Made by a program: the position numbers and the translations under genes. The notes under the pieces are model-generated. The model searched no databases, was not told the origin of the DNA, and saw only the letters and a list, made by a program, of their open reading frames with translations. Positions 1-10,850 of a stretch of DNA of 64,000 nt are shown in pieces; position 1 is the stretch's first letter, and every line of letters begins with the position of its first letter. The DNA is taken from NCBI RefSeq assembly GCF_036884655.1, contig NC_088337.1:32532501-32596500 (forward strand). The letters run 5' to 3'. This DNA is from Musa acuminata AAA Group (Eukaryota > Streptophyta > Magnoliopsida > Zingiberales > Musaceae).

Positions 1-1738
1 ATTGAGTTCTTTGCTTAACTTTAAGTTCAAAGTCCTTTATGTACCTTCTCATATGAATCATGAACAATTTTCTCTTATCTAAAACTTTTAGATGTGTAAG
101 ATTTTAAAGAGTAACAAATCCTAATTTCTGTAGTTTCTTTTTTTCATGCTTAAATTTTCTTATCGCTCGAGTAATTTGATTCTCAAAATAATCTGATTAC
201 TATTAAGACATCAAAAATACTTATCAACCCTAATAACATCAAACACCTATTCAACCCGCAAATAGCTTATTAGGAGAAGTAAATAGAAAAAGGGTAAGTT
301 GACATTAAAAAAAAAAGGTACATTATGAGTGAGAGCCACAAGTAGCTCACAAAAATAAACAAGAATGTTAAAGCAATCTCATGGTTTCAGAACCACCAAA
401 GGAAAAGGGAAAAAGGAAAAAGGAAAAAAGGCCATGGGAAGAGAGATTCTTATCAAAGCTATCTTTTTCAAGAAAGAGAAAAGTTGAATGGATGCCCACA
501 TGAACTGCAGGTCTCTTTGTATGACTTTTGTTTCCAGATTGTGGTTGAGATCTATTAGTTGTAGTTTGTCACAATTCAATTCAATCCAATCTAAATTGTG
601 GTTTGTGAATGGATTGAAGTAACAACACATGAAAAAGATATCATTTTTTTTTTTTTCTAACTCATCATCTTTGTCTCCTACCCTCTTTATACTTAAGCAT
701 GGCAATGATCCAAAGAGCCCAATTCATCAATCTGAACTAAAAGCATTTGGGGCATCCAGGGCCTCGAGGCACTAAGTATACTCCATCATATCACCCATCG
801 AATGAGAAGTGTGTTAGGTCTCGATAAGAATTTTTTTTTTTTTTTTAAAAGATCTTGTTTCAAAACATGATGAAGAATAATGATATGTGTGATATAACAT
901 AAAGAATAATGAGTATATATCAAAAGTCCTTCCATTATAATTTATCTTTTTTTTTTTTTTTTGCACTCACTCTCCTCACTTTTCATTTCAAGAAACCCTA
1001 TCACATAGGTATCAAGGGGATCAATTCGTGAATACACCCAACAATAATCTTTTATTATAAAAATAAAGACCTATCGATGATTACTTAAATTTCGAGATTT
1101 TCATTCTCCATCTTTTCTAGAAACACACGGGCGATTTCATCTTTCATATCTTTAATTTCGATTAAAATAATAATATAAGATATTGACGAAATAAAGAATA
1201 CATGATAAATAAATTTATATTTTAAAACCTAAAAAGATTATATTTTTCTTTTTATTTTTTGACATGATTTCGGAATCCACTAGATTTTCGAAATTGCCAA
1301 TTTATATAACATAAATTTGAAAAAGAGAGAGAAAAAAACATGCTGTCGTAATTATCTCTAATGACGAGGGTCTTCTTGGTATTTTGCAAGGATAAAAAGG
1401 CCCGATCCCTGAAAAGTTGTATCTTTCTTCCTGGTCGACTTCTGGTGCCCTTTTCCTTTTTCCCTGGCTGACGTCAGCCTCCTTAATCCACAACCACGAG
1501 AATTAGTGGCTCGGAATGCCTCCCGTCGTTGACTCCGACGCTTACCTGGCACTCGGTCACCGGCTACTCCCGGTCTCCCGCCTCCTCCTTCCTTCCGATG
1601 GAAATCGGCAATAAAAACCCCCCTTCTTGAAACAAACCAGACAATAAATTGCTACTTCTCTCTCGGGCAAAACAGCGAGGAGAAGGCGGAGATGCTCTTC
1701 GATTCCCTCTCGGAAATCGATCGGACGGCGCAGAGAAC
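1..1738. other. Intergenic region upstream of the Dof gene
   Basis: AT-rich sequence with several poly-A/poly-T runs (for example near 640-655, 830-846 and 945-962). No conserved protein or RNA gene is visible. From about 1370 the sequence becomes GC-richer and probably holds the Dof promoter and 5' untranslated leader, running into the start codon at 1739. An upstream in-frame extension of the Dof reading frame lacks an ATG. Confidence 0.6.
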
Positions 1739-4470
1739 ATGTCCGAGCCTGGGGACCCTGCCATCAAGCTATTCGGGACCACCATCCCCATGGCCGCGGC
1801 GGCTGATGAGGAGCCCGATGTCGAGGAAGCGGAGGCGAAGACGCAGCAGGTGAGAAGAGAAGCCCACCTCTCCTCTTTTCTCGATCCGTGCACTTCGTTT
1901 TTCCTAGTATTTCCTCTATGAATCTTGTCGGGGTCGGCGAAAGGTCGTTTCTTTTTTCGCTTGTTTTGCCGTATGGGTGATTTTTTCTCCTTTTACATTT
2001 ACAAGTAATTTGGATTCATTTTGTTGAGTAAGCTTTCTGATGTTACATGAGAAGATTGACGACCTTGCATCACACTCTGGACTTCTCTTACTCGGAAATT
2101 TCATGGATGGTGTGACTTCAAATATATTGCTGACATCATTGTCCAGAATTACATGGCATAGCAACTTAATGTGGTTTGAGCTTTCTGTTTCGTTCATCTT
2201 AATTTCTTTTGCTCATTGAGTGATTATAATAGTTGGTGTTATGAGGAAAGTAAAAAGATGACGTTGTTTTGTTCTGGTGAATACTTTGATCTTCTTTTTC
2301 CCGAAATCTCCAGCAGGTGGAAAAAATCGAGTCTTTGGTTATTCTTGATGATTTATTCCTTTTTGGGGGGTTTCTTGGATCTCAGTTAATACAGGTGGAT
2401 CAGCAATCAGTTTTGCGAAATCAAGAAAGAAAAAGTAATGAAACAATTCCATATAAATTGTACTGTACAGATCCATGTCATACTCTGCAGAGGGGTCCAA
2501 CAAAGTAGAATAACGAAAATGATCAGTCATGTACATGTGAAAGGGGGATAAGAGGAATGCATATGATTCTTAAATTCATATTATCTAGCAAAAGGGAAAA
2601 CATTCGTAGAATTCTATTCATGTAAAGAAGAAGTCTAAATTTGCAAGGCAAGAGAATTTAACTGTAGCAAGAAGCCATGTAGCAAATAGATTGTCTGTAA
2701 AGGTCCCAACTATTTGAGGTTGACTGCATGGATCTTTTCCCACCATTTAGCTTTGTTTAGTGACAGATCACTTTTTTTAATAGTAACCATCCAATCTCTT
2801 CAACTATTCCTAATAAAGTCTTCTTAGGTTTTTCTACTAATCAGTTAACTCACCTCAGCTGATGAGTGCATCCAGGATCTCCTTTCCATTCCAAGCAGTT
2901 CTTTCCTTATTCCATTCTTGATTGGAACTAAAAAGAAATTGTACTGTATAAGGGGTAATATTTGTCATTTAGGAGTGTTTACTTTTCATTGTAGTTTAAA
3001 CTTTTAACATTGATGCATTAACTGGATTATGCTTCTAACCTGTAATGCATGACAAGTGTTTAATTATCTTGTTTTGGTCTTATATTTCAGAATTCATCAA
3101 AGGGAGTAACAAATATGGAAGTCAACAATGATTCTTCTATATCAACTGAAGAAGAGAATGAAGGTGACCCAATTAGTTTATCTGGTTTGACCAGTGGCAA
3201 TGAAGATGACCATAAAACATCCGTTGAAGCTGAAAAAGAAGCAGCAAAAGCTAAAACTGAACATGCTAAGAGTGAGGCTTATGGCTCTGTACCAGAGAAG
3301 GTCCTCAAGAAGCCAGACAAAATTCTACCATGTCCTCGCTGTAATAGTATGGAAACCAAATTCTGCTATTACAACAACTACAACTTTAATCAACCTAGAC
3401 ACTTTTGTAAGAATTGCCAGAGATATTGGACTGCTGGGGGAACAATGAGGAATGTTCCTGTGGGTGCTGGTAGGCGTAAAAGTAAGCATTCCAATTCACC
3501 ATATCGTAACGTAGTGAATTTGTCAGATGGATTTCAGAGTTTTCAGTCAGATGCTTTTAAATCTATTCATCATCGGCCTCTTCCATGTGCGTCTTCTACC
3601 CCTTCACAACCTTTGATAAGAAAAGGGACCGTCCTTAAATCTGATCAAGAAGATCCTCTTTACGAGTCTGTGACTTGTGCATTTAATATCAGGGAGCAAG
3701 GAAACAATGCTGCTTCTGACTCGATGATATGTGGATATAAAAGAGAGGAACCCTCCTGTTCATCTTCTGCAACAGCCTCCAATTTTGTCAAAAATGTGTC
3801 TGCTGAAAAAGCAGTTCATGTGCGATCAAGTGACATGCGAGTTTACTGCAATGGACTAGCACCTCTGCCTCATTTGCAGTATTATCCTGGGGTTCCATGG
3901 GCTCACCCATGGAGTCTGGCATGGAACAGTGTTGCTGCCATGGAAGCTGGTAGATGCTCATCTGAATATTCTTGCACAGTGGAGAATGGCAATTCAAGTT
4001 CGGTTTCACGGAGTCCCAGAGCATTGATGGCAGCTTCTCCTTTTTGTGCATCAACACTACCTTTCTCTTTCATGCCGGCTCCATTTCTGGGCTATTCCAT
4101 TTTGCCAAATGGAACATGGAATGTACCATGTGCTGGATCTAATGGTTGCATATCACCATCACCCTCTACGAGCGATAGCGGATGTTCAGGAAATGGCTCT
4201 CCAACTTTGGGTAAGCATTCCAGAGATTCTAGTATACAGGGAGAGAATAATATGAAGAAGCCTTTATGGGTCCCTAAAACCCTTAGGATGGATGATCCAG
4301 AAGAGGCTTCCAAGAGTTCCATATGGTCTACCCTTGGTATCAAGCCTGAAATGGGCAGTATCTTCCAGTTCAAGTCTGAACACAAGGCTAAAAAATTGGA
4401 TGGCGCACAGCTATTGCACGAAAACCCTGCTGCAGTATCTCGTTCTCATTGCTTTCAGGAGAGCACATAA
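1739..4470 (+). CDS. Cyclic Dof factor (CDF-type Dof zinc-finger transcription factor)
   Basis: Two exons, 1739-1849 and 3091-4470, joined in phase 0, give 496 residues. The N terminus carries the CDF signature KLFGTTIPM at residues 10-18. The single Dof finger has cysteines at about 118, 121, 143 and 146 (CPRC ... CKNC), followed by the basic GAGRRKSKH stretch. Near residues 426-455 is the conserved C-terminal motif ([17 protein letters not shown], then [10 protein letters not shown]), which in Arabidopsis CDFs is the FKF1/GIGANTEA-interacting region. Known CDFs repress CONSTANS and FT, binding AAAG cores in the nucleus, and are degraded by the FKF1-GI complex. The start at 1739 is the first ATG that places the KLFG motif at the N terminus. 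The protein looks complete and functional. Family assignment is firm; which CDF paralogue it is cannot be told from sequence alone. Confidence 0.95.
1850..3090 (+). other. Intron 1 of the Dof gene
   Basis: A 1,241-nt intron from GT at 1850 (exon end ACGCAGCAG) to TATATTTCAG at 3090. It separates the KLFG motif exon from the exon encoding everything else. No repeat or nested gene was recognised inside it. Confidence 0.85.
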
Positions 4471-6300
4471 AGAGCTCTCTCTGAAGTTGTGTGGAAATTA
4501 CTCTGTATGATGCGTGCCATGTGATTTGGGAGCTCACTTGGCTGGTGGCCTTAAAACCAGGATCTGAAATTGTTACAAAGCTAGCAGGGGAAAGGGCCAA
4601 GCTTGTTTAACATATCTAAAATTGTTGAAGAATTCGTGTTGTAGATGCAAGAGGAACACATTCTTGTTTATAAGTTTTACTTCAGAGAGTTTGTCATCTC
4701 CTGCATCATGACAGAATTAGTTTACCATGATATGAGGATCAAGTTGAAAAAGGTGAACATAAACATAGTATCAGAACTGAAAAATCTGAATCTTCAAATG
4801 GCATCCTTGTTCTAATACGGAAAAAGAACTTTTGCTTTTATATGGTTCTTGGCTGCGTTGTTGGATGCTTCCTTGAAATTTATACAAATAAAGGCAATAT
4901 CATAGATTTTCACTGCACATCGATAACTTTGTTGTCCAATAGTCTTACATCTCTTCTTTCAGTTACTCAAAGACTATTGTTATCGGCTGAGGTCATGGAA
5001 ATGCTCCGATATCTTTTGGTCGACAGTATTCTAATGGTTGTCTGTAGTTGTTTGAAGTGTGTTTTCTTTAATTATCATAGTCTGGAAAGTTTTTTACCTG
5101 TGCTCAGTGGCATTACCTCTATTGTCCTAATTTTATGAACTTGTACAGGCAACTCGAACTTCTTTTTGGATTGATGGCTGATCAAAATATGTGCTTTATC
5201 TTTGCTATATCATTGGATCAGTTCTATTAGTATTTCATACCTTTCATGTCTATTCAAATTTTGGAGTTTGATAATTATACCCCCAGGCCCTGACATAGTG
5301 ATTCATTCATTTGTTAGGAGCTGTAAATATGATGTTCTCAATTTTGTGCCAAAATAATGAAAGTTGATTACAACTGAAACTATTCGAGTTATAATTACTT
5401 GACCGAGATCTTATGTCGCATATAAATTCTAATATCTTCTTTGCTGATTTCTCATAAGTTAGTGAACAGCTTGCATGTCAACTCTTATGACATGAAATTG
5501 TTCTTGTTTTTTTTTTATTCTGTGTAGGAAAATAAAATTTCTAACACTTGTTGGCCTGGTTTTTCCTCCTCCTGTGGTATAGCTGACACTTGTAAATTTC
5601 ATAACAGTTGGTTGTAGTTAGATTTTGCTCAGAGTGATATGAAACAGTGTCAACTGCTGAGAAACAAGTGGCTGCATGTTGTGAAAAGGTTTTAATACTG
5701 CCCAAATGATAAATGTTTAATAATTCATAAACATATTTCAATATTTCTTTTCTTTTTTTTTCTGAACATCAACAATAATAATATCGTTTGAAATTTACTT
5801 TGGTATTTTGATTTCTCTAATCATGACAAGATTACTAATTTTGGGAATTAGGGATTGGTACCATGGAGACTCAAGATTTTCTCTATGGATTCTCCAATCC
5901 AACATAGATCACACCTTGCTGTCAAAAATTACAATCTTCTCATTCACAATCCTATGCTACTAACAGCCCTTTGGACTTCCAACATAGAATTCTATTGCTG
6001 ATGATGAAAGCCCCGCAAGAAGTTACATGAATGCATGAGGCATGTCACTTGGCGTTCGCGTAAGCGACATCTTCTTCTTCTTCTTCTTCTTCGCTGATTT
6101 CCAGTACGAGACAATTCTTCAAACAGGTCATCGGCATCAATCACGGCTGAAACTGGACAAAGATCCATCGAACCTAACCCTACATAAGATGCCTAGGGCA
6201 CGATGGAGGGAGTCATCATCATCACTCCCGTCACCATCCATCCGGCCACCAACGCGCTGTGTGAAGGAAAAGAACAAAAACATGCAATAATCCAAGGTGT
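4471..6300. other. 3' region of the Dof gene and spacer without recognised genes
   Basis: Probable 3' untranslated sequence of the Dof gene runs for a few hundred bases after the stop. The remainder is AT-rich with no conserved coding sequence on either strand. A short CTT trinucleotide run lies at about 6069-6092. Open frames here are short and have no recognisable family motif. Confidence 0.5.
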
Positions 6301-6311
6301 GTCGCTCACCT

Positions 6312-6479
6312 GTCACGGTCGAAACGCGGAACACCTTCTCCTCCGATGGCCTCCATCGGTTCGACTCCGACGATGAGTTGTGCCGTCTTTCGTGACGAGA
6401 AAATCCTGAACTCTGCCTCCTCCAAGATATGGAATCCTAAAATCCCTATCACGAGTACGCGATCCGGCCAAGCGACTTA
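6312..6479 (-). other. Short coding-like open stretch, possible gene fragment
   Basis: On the minus strand a stop-free run of about 55 codons extends from just after a TAA near 6480 to a TGA near 6310. It reads through FHILEEAEFRIFSSRK and MEAIGGEGVPRFDRDR and ends next to a donor-like CAG/GTGAGC. GC content is higher than in the surroundings, and an acceptor-like TTTTAG precedes the middle of the run. I could not join it in frame to a neighbouring exon: the best downstream acceptors lead to a stop within a few codons. It may be a relic exon, part of an unrecognised transposable element, or chance. Confidence 0.2.
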
Positions 6480-6911
6480 GTTAGCACGATGACTTAGTCA
6501 TCTTATATTGGGTCCCGTACATCAATGATCGCTTGTCATGTTATGTCGTTTATGGATAGATAGATAAATGGGAAGATCCAACAGAGGAAATCATGTTGTA
6601 GTGGGTGGAGGAAGACTTGTTCGCAAGTGGGCACGCATGGTATGAATGCCTTTATATACCTTGTCTCCTTGTGGCTTGGAATTTTCCATGTTTCAAAGGT
6701 GGGAGGCTAAAAGGAGATATATGATATAAATATATATATAATGTAATATATAAATGAAAACTATCTTCAAACATTGCAAGGATGTAAAACCCTCCAATTT
6801 ATTGTGGAGAGGTGATTCTGATAACCATAGGTGGTGTCTGACCTCTTGAAGTAACAAAGAAGGGGAAGTGAAGACTTGTAGGAAGGAGAAGGAAGAAGCG
6901 TTTGCCTGCAC

Positions 6912-7147
6912 ATTTGTTGTGGTAGAAGATGTGATGGGTTGGGTCTTTGGGAACCCGATACCTTTGCTGAAGCTAATAATCCAGACGAAGAAGCTGTTTG
7001 CATGGTCTTTCTTTTCCTTTTTGGATCTTATCGAGAGATCTTCTGTTGGAGCTGAGGAGTTGTGATGGCCTGACCTGAGAGATGAGTGCAGGTTGCTGTG
7101 GTTCAACAATGGCTGCCATGAATGCACGCGTGCCTCATCATTGTGCT

Positions 7148-7185
<38 letters not shown>

Positions 7186-7509
7186 AGGAGAGATCCAAGA
7201 TGTGCCATGGGATTCAACAAAGTTGAGCAATGGATCCATGTGATTGGATTCACCCCCCACTAAGTTTGAAGTGTTGCAAAGCTGGACATGGGTTTTCGAC
7301 ACTTGCTTTAGAGCTAGCTTTTCAAGCCGACTACTACAGATCATGGTGAGCAATATGCAGCTTAAGTACTTGCGAGAAGGTGTGGGGTAAAGTAGAGAAG
7401 ACAATCTAAGTTGGCTCATCACATTCACCTTTTCATTCTGATTATTAGCTTCAGCAAAGGTATCGGGTTCCCAAAGACCCAACCCATCACATCTTCTACC
7501 ACAACAAAT
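6912..7509. repeat. 70-bp perfect inverted repeat (arms 6912-6981 and 7440-7509)
   Basis: The arm at 6912-6981 (starting ATTTGTTGTGGTAGAAGATG) is the exact reverse complement of 7440-7509 over 70 bases. Weaker similarity continues for about 15 bases toward the loop. The 458-bp spacer includes a (GA)n tract at 7150-7181. The right arm touches the end of a truncated TRIM element starting at about 7509. A transcript across the region could fold into a long hairpin. It does not match any microRNA I recognise. Confidence 0.85.
7150..7181. repeat. (GA)n microsatellite
   Basis: Uninterrupted GA dinucleotide run of about 16 units, lying in the loop of the 6.9/7.4 kb inverted repeat. Similar GA/TC tracts occur at 8201-8221, 10809-10849, 11852-11875 and 42922-42946. 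Confidence 0.95.
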
Positions 7510-8116
7510 AATAGAAGATAACAACAATTATTGAAGAAGAGAAGAAGCTTTATTTAAAAATGAAATAGTTTTAGCAGCTTCAATACATTAACATGTCCCT
7601 CTCCTATTTATATAAATTAGGAGAAAAGATTAGTTAGGAAAATCTTATCTTCTATCATGCCCGGAAGATGGTGCTCCTGATAAGGATACAAATCTTGGAT
7701 CAATGCAAAGAATGGTTGTAAAGAATGGTTTACAAGCAAGAGACTTTGTGAATAGAGCAAGAGCAGATCGCTGCTACTGTTGCGATTGTTGTTGCTATGA
7801 GGGCATAGGCGTTCCCTTCGTTCTCCTTAAGTTCGCCCTTCGTTCTCCTTAAGTCCATCGTTTTTTGGCAGATCAACGAAGGCATCGAAGGCTACTGCGG
7901 TGAGGAAGATGAGGATTGACCGTAGAGCCTCTTAGGAATGTGACTACAGCGGCGTTGGTCACTGGCCGAAGACAAGGGCGAAGCTTCGCTTTTCTCAACG
8001 ACGTTGGTTGCTAGTCAAAGGCAAGAGCGAAACTTCGCTTTTCTCACTGCTCTGATACCATGATGAAAATAATAGAAGATAAGAACAATTATTGAAGAAG
8101 AGAAGAAGCTTTATTT
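7509..8116 (-). mobile_element. Truncated TRIM (miniature LTR retrotransposon), minus orientation
   Basis: On the minus strand this reads as a short 5' LTR remnant (8116-8061), a primer-binding site TGGTATCAGAGC (8060-8049) complementary to initiator-methionine tRNA, about 390 bp of non-coding interior, and a 3' LTR of about 149 bp (7657-7509) that starts TGATAGAAGATAAGATTTTC. Both LTR pieces and the interior (for example the GATCCAAGAT and AGGAGCACCATCTT stretches) match the better-preserved element at 19544-20633. Its 5' LTR is cut off near 8116, so no target-site duplication can be recognised. No gag or pol coding is present, so it is non-autonomous. Confidence 0.8.
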
Positions 8117-9121
8117 CGATACCTCACCTATAGATAGGTCACCTTAGATCAACATCTAAGTGACCGTGTAAGTCCAACGTTTCCATCTCATCTCATCCCA
8201 TCTCTCTCTCTCTCTCTCTCTACCTTGATGCGCACCAAGACTGTCGTGAGCTAGTCGTGACTTAATTATTGTCCCATACAGCTGATCTACGTACAACAAG
8301 GCAAAGAGTTTGGGAGCCTAACACGAATCTCAACACACTAACACTTACTCGGCAGCCGCCTAATAACAATATAATAATATTATTATTACAATTATTAGGG
8401 TAAAAAAGAAAAAGGAGGCTAACACTGTTCCATAGCGCGCGTGTAATTTGTGCGGATCGGCTGCGGCCTCGCTTTGATTATCGTGCTTTCCATCATTCAG
8501 CGTGCGCGTACGGAGTATGTATGCGCATGTGTCCTACATTTGATAGAGAAAGGGGAAGAAGCGGAGGACACGCACGACGTATACGGCACAAGCAGTAGAG
8601 TGAACGCTACCGCTGCTCCGTCATGTTTAGAATGCATATGCAACTCAAAATAAATATGTTAATATATTATTAATTACTGAGTTAGAACAAATATATTGCG
8701 TTTATTCGTCCTTATATTGCCTTGTGTTTTTTGGATGCAGAGAGATGAAGAGACGATGAGCATGGACGGTGGTGCAAGGGAGGACAACAGATGGAAGTCA
8801 GGGTAGGTCCTCCAGAGAAGGTAGAGAGGTCAAAGCAGCAGCCGTGGAGTATGCAGCTTTCAGCACATTTAAAGGAGTAGAGTGTGGGGGAGAAGGTGCC
8901 TCGAATTCCTGGATCCACACGAACGCTTCTCCTCTGCAACTCTGAGCGAGAGAGAGAGAGAGAGAGAGAGAGTCGTGTGGTTTTCTTCCACCCAAGGACG
9001 TTGGCTCTGTGAAGGTCCTTCTCTAAAGCTATTCCACCACCACTGTTCTTGTATTTCTTCTGCATCTCTTGAGCCTCGGTTCTTGGAGACACAGAGAAAA
9101 TAACTCAAGCTCACAGGTGAC
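8117..9121. other. Spacer and probable promoter/5' leader of the MYB gene
   Basis: Contains a (TC)n tract at 8201-8221 and AT-rich sequence around 8640-8710. From about 8740 a GC-richer stretch likely represents the MYB 5' leader, with a (GA)n tract at about 8946-8972 within 150-180 bases of the start codon. Purine-rich tracts near plant start sites are common core-promoter or leader elements. The transcription start cannot be fixed from sequence. Confidence 0.4.
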
Positions 9122-10256
9122 ATGGGATTCTTCGCTCCGGTAGCACCTCCATTTGTTCATGGCTTGACAGGGGAGCATGAGAACCACGGCAAGGTGGAAG
9201 AAGATGGCGAACGACAGCACAAGCTCTGTGCTAGGGGCCACTGGAGGCCAGCCGAGGACGCCAAGCTCAAGGAGCTCGTCTCCCAACATGGCCCTCGACA
9301 CTGGAACCTGATCGCTGAGAAGCTAGCAGGAAGAACAGGTAGGTCGTCGGGAACAAGAAAGAAAGAATCTATCGAATGCTTACTGAATCCTCTGTGCCTT
9401 GTTTGTTGCTGTTACCGGAACTGGTTCTGGGCAGGGAAGAGCTGCCGGCTGAGGTGGTTCAACCAGCTGGATCCAAGGATCAACAAGAAGGCATTCAGTG
9501 AGGAAGAAGAGGAGAGGCTGTTGGCTGCCCACAGGCTTTACGGCAACAGATGGGCGCTGATCGCCAGAATCTTCCCTGGCAGGACCGACAATGCGGTCAA
9601 GAACCATTGGCATGTGACCATGGCCAGGAAGCAGAGGGAGCAGTGCAGTTGTGCTTACAGGAGGCGGCGGAAGCCATTCCTTTGCTCCGCCCACTCTCCC
9701 CCATCTCAGCACTCCCTCCCCAACGTTGCATGCAGTGGTGAGTCGACCATCACCAGCACCAGAGATGAGTGTGCTTCCGCTCGCGCAGACCTTTCCCTCG
9801 GTTCCTTCACCAGCAGCGCTGGTCCTTCCTGTGGCATGCTCAATGGTATGATCTTTTCTCCATATTCCTCCGAAAGAAACCCTTGTTCTGCAGCTCTGCT
9901 CCACATGAATTTTCAGCTGTCAACATCAACCATTGCCTCCACTTTTTCCCATCTCCTGGTGTTGGTCAATGGATAATCGTTTCATTGTAGGATCTGATGA
10001 AAGGCTGGTGTCGGCAAACGACGGATTCTGTGACAAGTTGGGTAATTCTGGTGGTGGCTTTCTCCCTCATGTCAATCCTATGCTGATGCTGGTTCCTGGG
10101 TTTGGTCAGTCTGGCTGCACCTGTTCAACTCCAAGGGCCTCGACAGCAGCTGAGCCACCAGCTTACCACATGACCTTGCCTCACGGTAAAACAGATCATG
10201 GAAGGAAGAACACTGAGTTGCCCTTTTTTGATTTCCTAGGCGTGGGAGCAAGATAA
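9122..10256 (+). CDS. R2R3-MYB transcription factor, MYB52/54/56-like (subgroup 21 type)
   Basis: Three exons, 9122-9338, 9435-9845 and 9991-10256, give 297 residues. R2 (about 36-87) has W41, W61 and W80, and R3 (about 88-138) begins with the usual non-aromatic first position and carries W112 and W131. Signature strings are RGHWRPAEDAKLKELV, KSCRLRWFNQLDPRI and GRTDNAVKNHWHVTMAR, which match the Arabidopsis MYB52/54/56/105/117 group. The protein ends PFFDFLGVGAR, a C-terminal motif typical of that group. These nuclear factors are linked to secondary-wall regulation, organ boundaries and seed-coat pectin. The ATG at 9122 is the first in frame. Intron 1 is only 96 nt, a multiple of three with no stop in frame. 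The gene looks intact; the exact orthologue is uncertain. Confidence 0.93.
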
Positions 10257-10805
10257 GGGTTCCAACACCCAAAGAAAGAGAGGTAGAGGCGAAGGTGACG
10301 TAGTTTCTGTCCATTAATGTAGCAGCCACAAAGCATGTTGCGAAAGAACTTTGATCCTGCGTTGTCTATCCTTCTCAAGGTTGTCAATAACCCGCAAGCT
10401 CTGATCTCAACCTGTAGATCAAACGAAATGAGATGATGCTTCATCCTATATATGTACCGAGACTACGTGTAGAAAAAAGAATCATAAAAGACTTCATCCA
10501 TCCTATGATGTTCTTCAACCTTGGCACTGCTCTATGCTTTGCTCAGATCTGTAGGAATCGACAAGCAGTGGTCTTTTGTGTTGTTGTTTACCTCCCACTT
10601 TAAAGGCTGTTGGGTGCTCAGAGTTTCTGAAGCACGGCCCATCTCCTCACCTTGCAGCGCCTTACAGTAATCATGGTGGTGCTGAAGAGCTTCTTACTGA
10701 GAAGAAGCAAAAAAACCTTGGGAAAGAGAACGGTGAGCAGCGATCTTGAGGAAAAACAAAGGAAATGCTTTGTGAGTAGTGATTTGGACCTTGCATCCCC
10801 TTCAG

Positions 10806-10850
<45 letters not shown>

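Noticed and set aside
6693..7253. Open frame of 186 codons on the minus strand
   Set aside because: Runs through the (GA)n tract (Ser/Leu repeat) and the inverted repeat; ends in AT-rich low-complexity sequence; no conserved motif.
6912..7509. Known microRNA precursor
   Set aside because: The inverted arms contain no sequence matching the conserved plant miRNA families I recall; kept only as an unclassified hairpin.
9380..9904. Open frame of 174 codons on the minus strand
   Set aside because: Antisense shadow of the MYB exons; no motif, and the plus strand has a clear R2R3-MYB.
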